Origin: Talinum fruticosum
Lineage: Eukaryota > Streptophyta > Magnoliopsida > Caryophyllales > Talinaceae
Length of the DNA stretch: 64,000 nucleotides
Direction of reading: 5' to 3'
Assembly (NCBI GenBank): GCA_021018815.1
Contig: JAITYX010000007.1
Span: forward strand, 9,600,501-9,664,500
Position numbers and translations under genes: made by a program
Shown: positions 49,532-62,196 of the stretch, piece by piece
Layout of the letters: every line of letters begins with the position of its first letter
Position numbering within the stretch: the first letter of the stretch is position 1
Notes under the pieces: generated by a model
What the model was told of the DNA's origin: nothing
Databases searched by the model: none
What the model saw: only the letters and a program-made list of their open reading frames with translations

Positions 49532-51191
49532 GTCGTCTTATTAGTTGTAACTTTCTTTCGGCATGGTTCGTTCTAATTACAAGTTTCAATGTTTAAAGTC
49601 GAAAAAAATGGTTAAAATTGTCAAATTCTGGTATTCCTTTTTTAATGATTTATTAGTGGTGGGAGTATGCAATAATCAATGTTTTGGTATATATTTAGCA
49701 TCAACTATTATAGGTTAGAGAATTTATTGGTCACACGATATAAAAGTTATACATTATAATCTATCAACCCTACCAATAAGGTATTGTTCTAATAATCAAG
49801 ATTGAGATCACGGATATATTTGGTCTCAAGTTTAATTCCCCTCTTATGGTGTAATATTTCACTTTGTGCCTCCTACCAACAAAACATGGATGGAAATATT
49901 CTCATTTTACATATCTACTAGTACTTACCTTATAGCTTTGTTACCCCACCCTATCATTTTCATCCACTATATGCATAATTTTTTTAAAGTTAAATAAAAA
50001 TGTTTCATTTTTCGGATCATGTGTCAGGACCCTGTCACTTTCATATATTTGATGGGCTTTTGACATGGATTTCTGATTATTGGAAAACTTATAACATAGT
50101 TACAATGTAGGTTTTAATTAGTTTGTGTAGGACGGTGAAAACTTATAATTTTATTTCTTATATTATGAGGAATAAAGGACTTGATTTCAATAGAGGCTCG
50201 AGAAAAAAATAAACATAAATTTTATTAATTAATAACAATTTTTTTCCCTTGAAGTAGACTATCGTTCGTAAAAAGGCCAAATATTAGATTGAGTTGTGAC
50301 ATGATGAGTACAAATTATTGTGAAAATCCAATTGTGCATTATTTATGCATAATTTCCCAGAGAATGGGCTTCCTGGATCCTTCTTCAATACTAAATATTT
50401 TGAACCAAATTATAAATTATCTCTAACAAACAAAAATCACAATATAACAATTAAAAAAGAAACTTTTTTCAATCTCCTCTTCTTTTTTTTTTTTTTTTTT
50501 GGGGTTTTGGGTTGGCTTAGTTGTAATGTCGTTAAGTTTGCGAGCATCCGCAATATTTTTTTTTTAAAAAAAACAGAACGACAAATCATTTAATTTTCTT
50601 GATATCTAAAGCAAGTTGATTTCCCCCAAAAAAAAAAAGGAGAAAGAGAAACTGGGGACAAGCAAGGACAATACTTTCACGTGTATCCACATTCAATTTT
50701 CACTTATTTTTTGGGATTTTTTTCTTATTTGTTGTAATTATTGAAATATCGTCCATAAATATACAATTATATATACACCTTTACACAAACCGCAAGGGAA
50801 AAAAATTAAAAAGTGGGCAAAGGCAATGTAACACAAGGACATTAATGTACATGGTACCTTTTATGTACTAGATGTTTTGAAATCAAAGCAATGCAAGGAA
50901 TCATTCCATGATATTATTGACATGAAATCTAATATAAGATGTACCCTGTCCGTATATTCATAACTTATCAAAACAATTCAACAATTATTTAATGTATTTT
51001 GTTGTTGGATTGTGCTATGAAATGATTCTCAATTATCAATAAGTTCAATTTCTAAAATTTATATTAAAACACTATAGGTTGTTATTATTATTGTAAGGAA
51101 ATTCCGTGATTCATAAATTTATATTGTAAGAACAATTTCGTCTCGAAATTCAAAATGTAAACTTAATCGGCTTGATTATCTTGCATACGGA

Positions 51192-51304
51192 TTAGGCATT
51201 CATTTGTGTAGTTTGGTTCATGTCTTCCTCTGCAATTGACAATCCATTAGGTCCACCTTGTGCAGGGAAATCCAAGTAAGTGACAACCGATCTTATCGGC
51301 CCTC
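51192..51304 (-). other. possible isolated coding exon, unrecognised
   Basis: On the minus strand, after a plausible acceptor (TTTTGTATAG), the frame reads RSVVTYLDFPAQGGPNGLSI then AEEDMNQTTQMNA and stops. The composition looks more protein-like than the surrounding DNA, but I cannot assign it and see no upstream partner exon. It could be a gene relic or chance. Confidence 0.25.
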
Positions 51305-52867
51305 TATACAAAATATAAAAAGAACAGAAAAGATGGTTAGTCATGTATATCGCTAACGAAATCGAAAATGCAAGTATAAATAAAAATATGCTCCAACTCC
51401 TCTCAAGTTGCATTTTATATAAATTGCAACTCAATAAAACATAAATATCCATATGCATCAATCTTAGCTTGATCTAATCTTAGGGCAAAAAATGAAAGAC
51501 GAAAGTTGTATGTGGGTCCAAGGATATCCTTGAATTTGCCTTGTCCAAGAGAGAGAACATGCATGTTAGGATGGGTCACATGGTGGCCTTCTTTTTCCCT
51601 CCCATTGGTTCAAACTTGGGAGTCCAATGGAGTTATCAACAAGAGAAAAACAAAGGGTACAAGATATTCAATGAAGATCTCTTTCGATGTTTGCTAGAGA
51701 CATGAACATCAACATTCAGTCCGGGGCCATGCATGTCTCTAAAAGCTAGCTAGGTTAGGAGCATTTTTAGGAATAAAGTTCTTCTTGTCTTTTACCTACA
51801 CTTAATTCGTATTATTGCAATTATCTTATACACGTTCTTGAAGTCCATTTATATTTTAGGGATAAACGTCAAAAAATTTGGAAGTATATACGACACACTT
51901 GTAACCATGGTATAAAGAACCATACATCGAACCTAATAGAAAAATATGAAACGAGTACAAGAACTCGAAGGCAAGAACAAACAAGCACTGCAAGAATAAC
52001 AGTGTGTTACATCAATTTCTGCTAATCTAACTATTGTAGAACCAAATGACACCTTAGAAAATTAATTGAAAGGTAAAGTGATATACTCAACACCAAGAAA
52101 TGAATCAGTTGCACATCCAAGATGAGAACTATCACATTACAACATGTGGAGCGTAATGGATGTTTCAGATTCGGGAAATTGCATTGCAAGGCAAAGGATA
52201 GTGGGCACGACCCATATGAGGTGAAAACGGGCCGTTTAGGCTGAAGAAGTTGCAGTCTGCCCAGCCAGCAACTAACACGAGCAGGTCGTATATAGCTCTG
52301 TGCTAGCTGGAGACTGCTTGTCTTCCTTGTTTTTGGGCGAGTTTTCTTCCATTTTGCTTTGTGTTAATGCGTATTGAGGCTTGGTTTTGGCTATAATCGG
52401 TGTTTTCCCTCCATTGTTGAGTAGGTAGCAAAGTTGCAAAGTGTAAAGTTTGGTTACGCTTGAGTGTAAAATTCCTTGTAATTGCTACCAAATTCTAGTG
52501 TATCATTTTTATAGTTTTCCTCGGTTTTGGATTTTCACATTAAATCTCTTGTCCCGATTTTGTTTCTTCTTTTTATTTCTATTTTATTATTTATTAATGA
52601 ACTCCCGATCCTAACATTACATCAATAATCACTTAATTAAGGCCCTATTTGGTTGGACAGAACTCGAATGGAACTTGATTCCTCTAATTTCAAGTTCATT
52701 TTTTAGTTGTTTGGTTGGGTATTTTGAAAGTGTAATTTGAAATTTATAGGTTTTAAGTTCCCCTCAAAACAAGGGAATTTGAATTCCCCAAATAGGAGGG
52801 GATCAATTTTCAATCCCTTAGGGATCGGTTTATAATTATTAAAAAAGAAAAATTAGCCTATTTGCTA

Positions 52868-52904
<37 letters not shown>

Positions 52905-52950
52905 TTTGTTATTATTATTATTATTTTTGTTATTAGGTTGGGTTTTTTTG

Positions 52951-53010
<60 letters not shown>

Positions 53011-53212
53011 TATTTTTTATATATAATTTTTTTCATATTGTTTGCTAGAACATTATAGTTTGAAAATAGGTTTACTAAAAATTATAAAAAAATTTGTTAA
53101 TTATTAAAAAATTTACAAGATAGTTAATTAAAGAATTAAATAAATAAAAGACTCAATTATTAACAAATATGCTAACGAGCTTCAAATTTTATTGAATCAA
53201 ATGATGATGATG

Positions 53213-53302
<90 letters not shown>

Positions 53303-56237
53303 TGTAACACCCCTAGACCCACACTAGGAGTATTACATGCCGGGGTTCCTCAAGAGGAACCCCTAAGGTTGCTTAAGATCTCAACTTGGGGTTAATAACC
53401 CTTTCTTGGATTGGCGGAAGCGTAATTCTAGGTTTTCGAAGGTTTTTCCGAAATTTCGGCAGAGTTTCCTCTGTAAGCTGGCTAAACCCATAGGCTTAAA
53501 GCTCTAACCCCGCATGAAACACAATCTTAAACTCAACGAGCCACACGCTCGGAGAAACACAACACAACTCAACGAGCCACACGCTCGGAGTATTCACATA
53601 GGGATTTTTACATTCAAGGTCAAAACTTAAGTTCGGATACAACAGTCTTTACAACATCTTTACAAACAAAAGACAGAAAAACATGCAGTAAGTCCGGCAT
53701 CTCCTATTCGTCCGCTATTTCCAAAAGCCAAAGGCAACTCCTGCCGGTCTTAACTTCATGTACTGAAATGTTGGTGATGTCATGAGCTCACTAACCCGAG
53801 TGAATAATCCAAACCCAACCCCGGGTTTCACTTTGCACACTAATTCATTAACAAACACACGTAAGTTCATAATTCATTCATAACATGCGATTCGGATCAT
53901 ACATGCTTAAGATATGCGAGATTCTAAACTTACCAACTTGCCGAGAAACATAATGACATCAATTACTCATGAATTCAATCAAACATACTTCATTCATCTT
54001 TCTAGGCAAGTAAGTCATATAATCATTCATCATGCACGTAATTCATTCATCAAGTAAGTTATTCATCACGTAAGTCATTCATCGAGTAAATCATTCATCA
54101 TGCAAGGCATTCATCACATAAATCACATCTTAGTTCTTATGGCACACATTTCTTATGAAATCAAGATTCGTTTTTCTTCTTGAGTTCAATCGTGCATTTT
54201 ATAAATCATTGGTTCTTTCTTTCTTATTCGTTATGCACGACCATTCGTTTCTTCATATCATAATTCTTTTAAGTCTTCTTAGTTTCGAAAGGAAAGAAGA
54301 TTTATGCTCTGCTCTAAAGACCCTATTCTTGGAGCCAAAACAATTCGTGGGCTCGGTTCACGGAGGCATACAATTCGTGGCCTCGAGGCAAAACAATTCG
54401 TGGCCTCAAGGCGGCCTCCCATCCCCGAAGGACGCATACTCGTCAATAATTCTTGGAAGCAATTCAATTCGTGGCTTCGGGTTGACGAGACACTTCTATG
54501 GCCATAGCTTCAGAGGGTTCTTTAATTCGTGGGGTCTTAGATCAATAACACAATCCTTTCTCCCTTCTTTAGTTCTTTATGTTTCTTAACTTCTTATTAC
54601 TTATACATAAGAAATACTTAATTCATATAATTCATGCTCAACGCTTTCATACGTAAAATCTTCGTAACTAATAATTCACATAAGCAAGTTCCAACTCAAG
54701 CACAATAAATTCATTTCACATACGCATGCTTAGATCATTATCATCGATGTAATTCAGAATAAACGCATAATCATCTAAACATGTCAATTAGGATTCCTAA
54801 TCAATGAACTCATCTTTTTCATGCTCGCGTAATATCGCGTATAAGTGGTTAATGGTTCTACAACTTTCCTTAATCGATATATATCTTTTAATCTAGCCAT
54901 AAAGCTTCTTAAATCTCAATTCTTAATTCAGTTACTCACTTAGATGCGATTTAGCCCAAAACAGCACATTTTCACTTAAAATTGCATATCTCCCAATCTA
55001 TTCATCCAATGCATACCAAATTTTACAGGAAATTCTCATAAATTATCAGGAAGCTGCAGTAAAAATTTCAGGAAATTCGGGCTACACATGAATTTAGAGA
55101 AATTCGGACAGCATGCTTAATTCATAGAAATCTGCACATGAATCATGAAATTAACTTTATGATTTTTCTCCCTAATTCTGCTCAAGCTAATCTCATCCAA
55201 TTCTCAATAATCATGCTCAATAGTACTTAAACATCAAAAATTCAGAACTAATTATCACATAATCACAACATGCTCTTTGATTCGTTAGTTGCTAGTTTCG
55301 TGAATTTAGGCTTCTAACTTCTTCAATTAGCTTAGGGTTTCCAATTTCATACCTCGAATTCATGTTCAGTCCACCTAATTCATTTTATTTTAGAGGATGA
55401 ACTCAGATTACTCACCTTAGATTCTTAGAGGTTCTAAGAATTCAGTTTTGGAAGGTTTTCGAATTAGTTTCAATTTCTGTTTCCCTTTCTTCCTCTCGGT
55501 TCCCCTTCCTTCTTCTTCCCGGCGCCTACTACTTCTACCCTCGCTTAAACTCTCGCTGCCTCCCTCTCGCTCTGTTGTTTTCGGGTTCTCAAACCCCTAG
55601 CCTCGGTTCTGTTCGATCTCGCCGGCTCCCTCTTCGCGCTCGCCGGCCGTGCGAGCACGCCGTGCTCCTCTCGCCTCTCGGTCCCTGCGCCGGCTCTCGT
55701 CCTCCTCTCGCTTTCCTCTCGCTTCTGCATTCTTTCGTTCCCCTTTCTTCTTTTGTTCTGCTCGGCCTCCCGAGCCCTCACTCTCCTTTGCCCACCAGCG
55801 GCGGCGTCCTTGCCGTTCGAGCGGCCACGGGCCGCTGGCTCTCGAGCCTTCTCCTTCTCTCGCTTTCCTCCGCTTTCTCTCGCTCTCCTCTATTCTACTT
55901 CGCTTCTTTTCGTTTTTCTCTGTTCCTCTTCCTCTCGTTCTTTTCTTTGTTCTCAATCCTAATCCCAGCCTCACTCTCTCTCCTCTTCTCCTAATCACAC
56001 CTAATGGGCTCGTTGTCCAAGTTTAATTGGACCCCATTCTCTTCCTTGCTTAGTAATCTGCCAACTCTCCCTTTCTCATTTTCTTTTCTTTTTTTTTTTA
56101 TTTTAATTGGGCCCAACTAGCTTCTCAAGGCCCAATTTAGCTAGCCCATGCTCGGTTTCGGTTCTCGGATTTCTAATTCCGACTTGGAAAAATTCTAATT
56201 CACTAGCAAGCAAACACACGAAATTTTGGGGTCTCAC

Positions 56238-56238
<1 letters not shown>
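53303..56238. mobile_element. probable solo LTR (about 2.9 kb) inserted in the AAT array
   Basis: The block begins TGTAACACCCC and ends GGGGTCTCACA, so the termini are the inverted pair TGTRASACCCC, with the TG...CA of LTRs. The 5-bp sequence TAATA lies on both sides (53298-53302, 56239-56243), although in an AAT repeat this is weak evidence. No gag-pol frames occur inside. There is a C/T-rich, GC-elevated part at about 55540-55990 and degenerate internal repeats (AATTCGTGGCCTCG-like at 54340-54540, CATTCATCA-like at 53980-54130). An alternative is an unusual large non-coding element. The insertion is younger than its Harbinger host. Confidence 0.6.
53530..53601. repeat. 36-bp tandem duplication within the LTR
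   Basis: AACTCAACGAGCCACACGCT followed by CGGAG occurs at 53530 and again at 53566, separated by a short AAACACAACAC linker. This is a local duplication inside the presumed solo LTR. Confidence 0.85.
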
Positions 56239-56328
<90 letters not shown>

Positions 56329-56785
56329 CAACAAGAAGAACAACAATAATTTACAACGATATAAAATAATTTAAAAATTAAAACAATTTTAATTTTATCC
56401 CATGGTTAACAACCAAACAATAAGAACTGGAACTTGATTCCATTCCCGTTCTCTATCAAACACCGAAGAGAATATTAAAGTTCCATACTTAACCTCTCGG
56501 ATATCATTCATATATTGATTTCATTCCATTCCACTTCGCATACCAAATAGGGCCTAAAGCCTATACGAACACCTTGACACTTTGATCCAAGTTCACCTTG
56601 ACGCCAAGAAATTATCAACTTTATCGTCCATGCTAAGCATAATATATAGGTGATTAATATGTAATTTAAATTTATAAACTAGTATATTGCGAAATTATGT
56701 AGTATTAATTAATACCATATCTGATTAATATGTAGTTTTAAATGCATATATATCACAAGTTATGTGCTTCATGTAAGATTTAAAT

Positions 56786-57381
56786 TAGAGTTGACAAAAT
56801 TTCGTTCGATCCGATTATCCGAATTTGTCCGATCCGGAAAAAGCTGGTCCGAGTATGACTTTTTGTCCAAATTTTAAATTCGGACGTAGAATTTTCAGAT
56901 TTCTATTGTCCGATCCCGATTTTAACTCAAATTTACGCTTGTCCGAATTGTCCAACCCAAAAAATCGTAAATTGGAAAAAAATTTCGTCAAATAACCGAT
57001 TTGTCCAACTCAATTTTAACTCGAACTCGAATTTTTTACATTTGCTAAGTTCAATATAGTGATTTTAGTGTCTACATAGGTGTAACTAATATGATTATAT
57101 CTAGAAATTTTTTAAGGTCATCAAAGAGATGATTTATTGTAAGAACATCCATCGCTTTTGATCTGGAAAGATATATGAGTTCAAATCTTACAATTAACAT
57201 AAGAACATCCATCGCTTTTGACTGGAAAGATATATGACTCATACATTACTTGTACCCATACCCAAACCCATTATTTCCCACCCCTATTACACGTTTTTTT
57301 ACTTTTTTCATACTCAAACCTGTCATAAATGATGCGGCTTCGAGTAAAGTGTTTTGAATTTGGGTGATATTTTCATCCCTA
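56786..57381. mobile_element. possible degenerate hAT element
   Basis: Ends TAGAGTTGACAAAAT (left) and TAGGGATGAAAATAT (inward from the right) match at about 10 of 15. The flanking octamers ATTTAAAT and ATTAAAAG match at 6 of 8. The interior has CCGATTATCCGAATTTGTCC-like repeats and a direct duplication containing AAGAACATCCATCGCTTTTG at about 57141 and 57201. Tentative. Confidence 0.4.
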
Positions 57382-57529
57382 ATTAAAAGAGACAGTCATA
57401 ACAAATAATAAAGTTAAAAATATTGAAAAAGGAATACTCTTAAATAAATTTTCTAGCTCCGCCACTTGCCTCAAGCTAATTCAACTATCTCAAAAGGAAA
57501 AAAAAAAAACACAACATATATTAATTTTT

Positions 57530-60011
57530 CCGTAAGTCTTGTATGATACAGTCTCACGTTAACTTATCGTGAGACGGGGATGCCACGTTAGCCAATGTAT
57601 TGATAACCCCACGCATATTCACACGCGAGTGAAGTTCAAACACGTATTTGACCAAAGAAGAGTTTATGTCTTGCTGAACTTCATCGTCATCACCGTTATC
57701 TCTTTCCCCCTTCTTTCTCCTCATGTTCATCGTTCATCTTTCGTTCATCTTCCGTTCACCGTTCACAAGAAATTCGTTCATCATTTATCGTTGCATCATC
57801 TTTCTACTTTCTACTTCTATTGTCTCATCACCTTTCAACTTTCTACTTCTATTGTTGCATCATCGTCGGATGTTCACGAGTCTTGTGTTTGAATTTGTCG
57901 CTATAATCGTTATCGTTTTCGTGGATATATTCGTCCATCGGCGACAACATATTGGTTAATTGTGATATTTGTTCATCATTCATTGTTGATTTTTGCGATG
58001 GAAATGGTGGTAGTGAAAGAAGCATCGAGCATAGTAATGGAGGAATTTGTGGCGAGAAAGAGGTAAAAATATTCCAATTTGTTTTATAAACCCTAATATT
58101 TTACTAAGACTAACTTTTATAAACATTGGAAATATGTTAATACTACTATTAATAGCTTGTATGCACGACTATTTGTGATGAGTGTATGTAATAAACTAAT
58201 TGTGGTTGTCGGAATAATTTATATGAGACTAGGGATGGCAACGGGCGGGTCCGGGCTGGGAACACCCCTCCGCCCCGTCCCCGCTGCTCCCTCCGCCCCC
58301 GCCCCGTCCCCGCTGTGGGGATGGTTTTGCCCCGGTCCCCTCCCCGCCGGGTACCCAATCTCCACCGGGGCCCCGCTTCCCGCCTCCACCGAAGAGAGAG
58401 CGCGGCGAGAGGGAGGAGAGAGAGACCACGGCGACGGTGAAAGGGAACAGCGAGAGGGAGACGGCAACGGTGAGAGGGAGACGGCAGCGAGAGGAAGAGA
58501 CGACGAGAGGGAGGAGAGGGAGGAGAGAGAGAGAGAGCATCCGAGGAGGCGACGACGAGAGGGAGACGGCGACGGTGAGAGGGAGAGACGGCGAGAGGGA
58601 GACGGCACAGCGAGAGGAGGAGAGAGAGAGAGAGCATCCGAGGAGGCTGAGAGGACCGAGGAGAGAGAGAGAGATGGGGGAGGCAGACTTAGATTTTATA
58701 GTTAGGGTTTTGGAGGAAGGAAAATTACAAATATAGCCCTAAGTTTAATTTTAATTTTTTTTAAAAACGAGGACCGGGCGGGGAACGGGGCCGGGATTTT
58801 CCCGGCCCCGTCCCCGTCCCCGCTCGGGGGAAAATTTTCCCCGTCCCCGCCCGTTCCCCGTTCGGGGTGGGGATTGATACTGGTCGGGAGCCCGAGGGCG
58901 GGAATCCCCGCCCGTTGCCATCCCTACTAAGAATATTATGTATGAGTGACTAATTATATTTGGAACTATTTATGTTATTTAATATACTAGTATACGACTA
59001 ATTATATATTTCGTATGTGAGTATTTATAGAAAATTATGTGTGACTGAGTACATCCGTCATATAAGATTATTTGTTTAATATGGCATGACTAATAGATTA
59101 CATGTATGGTAATGTATGATGAATTAGAATAATTATAAGGCGTTTATATAACTAATAATATTTGAAATACTCCATTTTATTATATACATTAGTATATGTC
59201 TAATCATGTATTGCGAGATAAGATTATTCAAAAAGTATTGATTTAGTTATTCACGTTTGGCCATTTGAAAATACATTAAATATGACTAATAATATTACGG
59301 TTGGGTGACTAATAATACTCAACGTTGTTGAGCTATTTTGTGTAATATGTTATTATACGAATGATAATATTTTATAACTATGACAATTTAAAATATATTC
59401 GTGTGTTAAAACAAATGTGACAATAGAAATGCATATATATGACTAATAATATTACTAATGGATGAATAATAATATGTGACCCTCCTCTATTTCATGTAAC
59501 ATGTTAGTATATGAATAATAATGTTTTAGATGTATGACTTGTTTATGTTGCTATTATTTGTCAAGTTGTTACTTGTTTAATATATTAATATATGACTAAT
59601 TGTATTTTGCATGTATGAATATAGTTGTTGAAGTTGAAAATCAAGAACCTGTGGAGAATTCCATGGAACCTTGCTTATTGATTAAGAAACAAATGTCGGG
59701 GTCCACTAGTAGTTGATAATTATCAATCAAGCGAAGAACTGCGAGGATTTTTAGTTGGACATTGTAGGGACACACGAGCATGAAGATGGACGTGCGCTTA
59801 AAGGAAGCATTGAAGGAGTTGGAGGGTAATTAGGGTTGAGAGGAAGAATTTTGGAAAATGAAACAACTTTACTTTTTTTATTTTTTAGGTTTTGAAAAAG
59901 AGCGTGTGTTTCACTCTCTATTTCAAGCTGCTTAAATGTTTTTTTAAAAAATTATCACGTAAGCCGTCTCACAATAAGTTATCGTGATACGGTCTTATAT
60001 AAAAATTTATG
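57530..60011. mobile_element. Mutator-like (MULE) non-autonomous element
   Basis: A 2.5-kb element is bounded by a perfect 9-bp duplication TTAATTTTT (57521-57529 and 60012-60020), the Mutator-typical size. Its first and last 48 bp are inverted repeats with 36 of 48 matches by eye, best in the inner part (AACTTATCGTGAGACGG on the left, with one difference on the right). The interior holds an unassigned open frame at 57569-57892, a nested hAT MITE at 58230-58926 and unassigned DNA; I see no mudrA transposase. Whether any part is a captured host gene fragment cannot be told from here. Confidence 0.7.
58230..58926. mobile_element. GC-rich hAT-type MITE nested in the MULE
   Basis: Perfect 20-bp inverted ends TAGGGATGGCAACGGGCGGG (58230-58249, complement at 58907-58926) enclose a GC-rich element of 697 bp. 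The interior includes a degenerate GAGAGGGAGACGGCGA tandem array at about 58385-58680 and CCCCGCCC-rich arms. The ends resemble plant hAT MITEs (TAGGGxTGGCAA). No clean 8-bp duplication is visible. Long open frames on both strands here are products of the repeat. Confidence 0.75.
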
Positions 60012-62196
60012 TTAATTTTTAATGGCAATCGTTATATATGAATTATTGAAAACACAAACTATATCTTATTAAATATGAAAGAAGGTACTCCATAATTCAT
60101 ATGTAAAAACATAACATCATATTCAAGCCTAAAAGCAAAATATCTTTTTCTACTTTTTCTTTTTTTAAATACATTTATGAAGCAACCTATCATAGGCCCA
60201 TTACCGAGGTCCGGAAATTACAAAGGAAGCAATGTCGGCTTTGATTTCCTATTTTAAGGTGTGTTTGTTTGGAAGGAAAATATTTTCTTGGAAAATTATG
60301 ATTCCATTTTCTGCTGTTTGGTAAATAAAAATTTGGAAAAATTTTCTGAACTAAAATATTTTCCCTCACTTGGGAGAAAATAAATTCTTGTCTTTTTGGG
60401 AGGAAATTAATTTTCCAATTCTCCCTCTCACTCAGCTAACCCCTCCCTGTCCCTCTCTCTCGCGTGAACCCTTGGCCTCTCGCTCACGGCTCTTTCTCTC
60501 TCCTCTCGGGTACTCGCTCATCGCTCTCTCTCTCCTCTCGAGTCCTTGCTCATCGCGGTTTCCCTCTCCTCTCAAGTCCTCTCGCTCATCGCTCATCGCT
60601 CTCTCTCTCCAAGTCCGAAATCTGCTACAAAGGTGTTCTTTTCAACATCAACACCAAAGAAGCTAGCATCGACCTTCACAACGGTATTCATCTCGTCTCC
60701 TTGCTTGTTTATTGCTTGATTAATTGCGTTTTTGTTCGTAATCCTTTTGGCGTTTGGAAAACCTTCGGTTATTTGAGAATTTTGTTAGGTTAGATTACAT
60801 GCTTCTGGTTGTTTGGAGGATTTGAAGCTCATATTGTTATGGTTTTGGAATCTCGACGTTTTCCCCCTCCGCCTCGGTTCACATTTTGGGTTGGGAATGT
60901 TAAATTGTGCGAGATATATGGAAATTTCCCCATATTTCCTGATTTCCAAAACGCAGATCGCTAGAGCTGCATTTGTTTGGTCTTCTTGTTAACGAGTACC
61001 TTCATCGCTGCATTTCGTCTGCTGAAAGCATCGCCTATGTCTGTACAAGTTTAAACTAAAGGTGAGTGTCTATGTCTACGTTAACCCCGACCCCCTTCAA
61101 TTAGGATGCCATTGATATTGTTCTTTGTTTGGTAAATATATGTTCGTTGGGGTTCGAAGAAAATGATTTTACTTGGTGTAATTGGAGTTAATTAGTGTTA
61201 AAATTTGTTATTCCTTGGCCGCAATTCATGGCATTGGTATTAGTATTACTAGTTGTTGATGTGTAAGTAGCATATGAGATGGGTTCATTTGAGAATTATA
61301 ATCTAACTTGCCTATTGGACTAAGCTTCTAACAGTTTGACTGGAATGTACTTCTTGTTTTGTCTAGTTGTATTCAATAATAGTCTATGAGCTCGCACGGC
61401 CCGCTAGTGGCGGGATTCATATTGGAAATTTGTACATCTATTGTTGTTTTGTCTGGTTGTCTTCGGGATGACAATAGGATGGTTGTCGTTCCAAGTGATA
61501 ATCATAATAACGAGTTTATGCCAATGCCACCGTGATTCATTTATCCATGTACTTGCAGATTGGCCTTCTAAATTCCGCTCACATTCCGTGTGCTTATGTA
61601 CATATCTAATTGTATGCAATGTCAAATGTGTGTCCTTATTAAGTGAAGATGATCGGAATAGGTTTCAGGGGACACACGAGTGCATAATAAAAAACCTATT
61701 TTTAAATATTCCACTTACACACAGTGCATCTCAAGTAATTGTAAACTAATTTTAACGAGAGTAGTCATTTGTATACTGATTTTCTCGGTTCGAGTTAATT
61801 GATAAATTGATTATTTTTTTGTCGAAGGCTTACGGTTTTGACTTCCTCTATTTGCATGTGGAGTTTCAATGGGGCAGCCAAGCATAAAATGGTTAAAGAT
61901 TCCCCGGAGAACTTAGTTGTTACTTGTTGCTTGGTGTTTCATTGGTGATCTTGGGATCTCGCCTTTAGAAATGAATAGTGAGAAGCACTTGGTTGATTTG
62001 TGTTTCCATGAAATTTCAGAGAAATCCTTGTAACTTGTAACATCATTAGCTTGTCAATAGTTGTAGTAGTGCCGCCATTTTTAATTATTATATTCTTTAT
62101 TAGCTCGTTAAGTAGACAATACTCTTCCTCTTTGTTTACCTCTGTTCTCTTTTGTGCAGTATGACTAATTCATTTGACATTAATTATATTCTTTAG

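Larger units (their letters stand above)
48868..52640. other. long spacer upstream of DUF1442 copy 2
   Basis: No complete gene. It contains the 75-bp tandem duplication at 49382-49531 and a possible coding remnant at 51192-51304 (both listed separately). Otherwise it is AT-rich with poly-T/A runs near 50485 and 50555. Confidence 0.45.
52641..56554. mobile_element. non-autonomous PIF/Harbinger element, interrupted by a solo LTR
   Basis: The outer ends are GGCCCTATTTGGTT (left) and GGCCCTATTTGGTA (inward from the right), 13 identical bases. They are flanked by the 3-bp duplication TAA (52638-52640, 56555-56557). The element proper, about 0.98 kb without the insert, contains GAACTTGATTCC-like subterminal motifs in inverted arrangement and long (ATT)n and (AAT)n tracts (52869-53010, 53205-53302 and 56239-56325). 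It has no coding capacity of its own. Confidence 0.75.

Noticed and set aside
53192..53395. Open frame beginning with a run of methionine and isoleucine
   Set aside because: It is a translation of the (AAT)n/(ATA)n array followed by the start of the LTR; no protein signal.
55545..56026. Overlapping Arg/Ser-rich frames on both strands
   Set aside because: Compositional by-product of a CT-rich island in the presumed LTR; no conserved motif and mutual overlap on opposite strands.
57440..57470. hAT end with CTAGCTCCGCCACTTG
   Set aside because: Resembles a Tip100-like terminus, but no matching opposite end was found nearby.
58149..58736. Several long frames rich in Arg and Glu, or Ser and Pro, on both strands
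   Set aside because: All are frames of the GAGAGGGAGACGGC minisatellite inside the hAT MITE; present on both strands and without family motifs.
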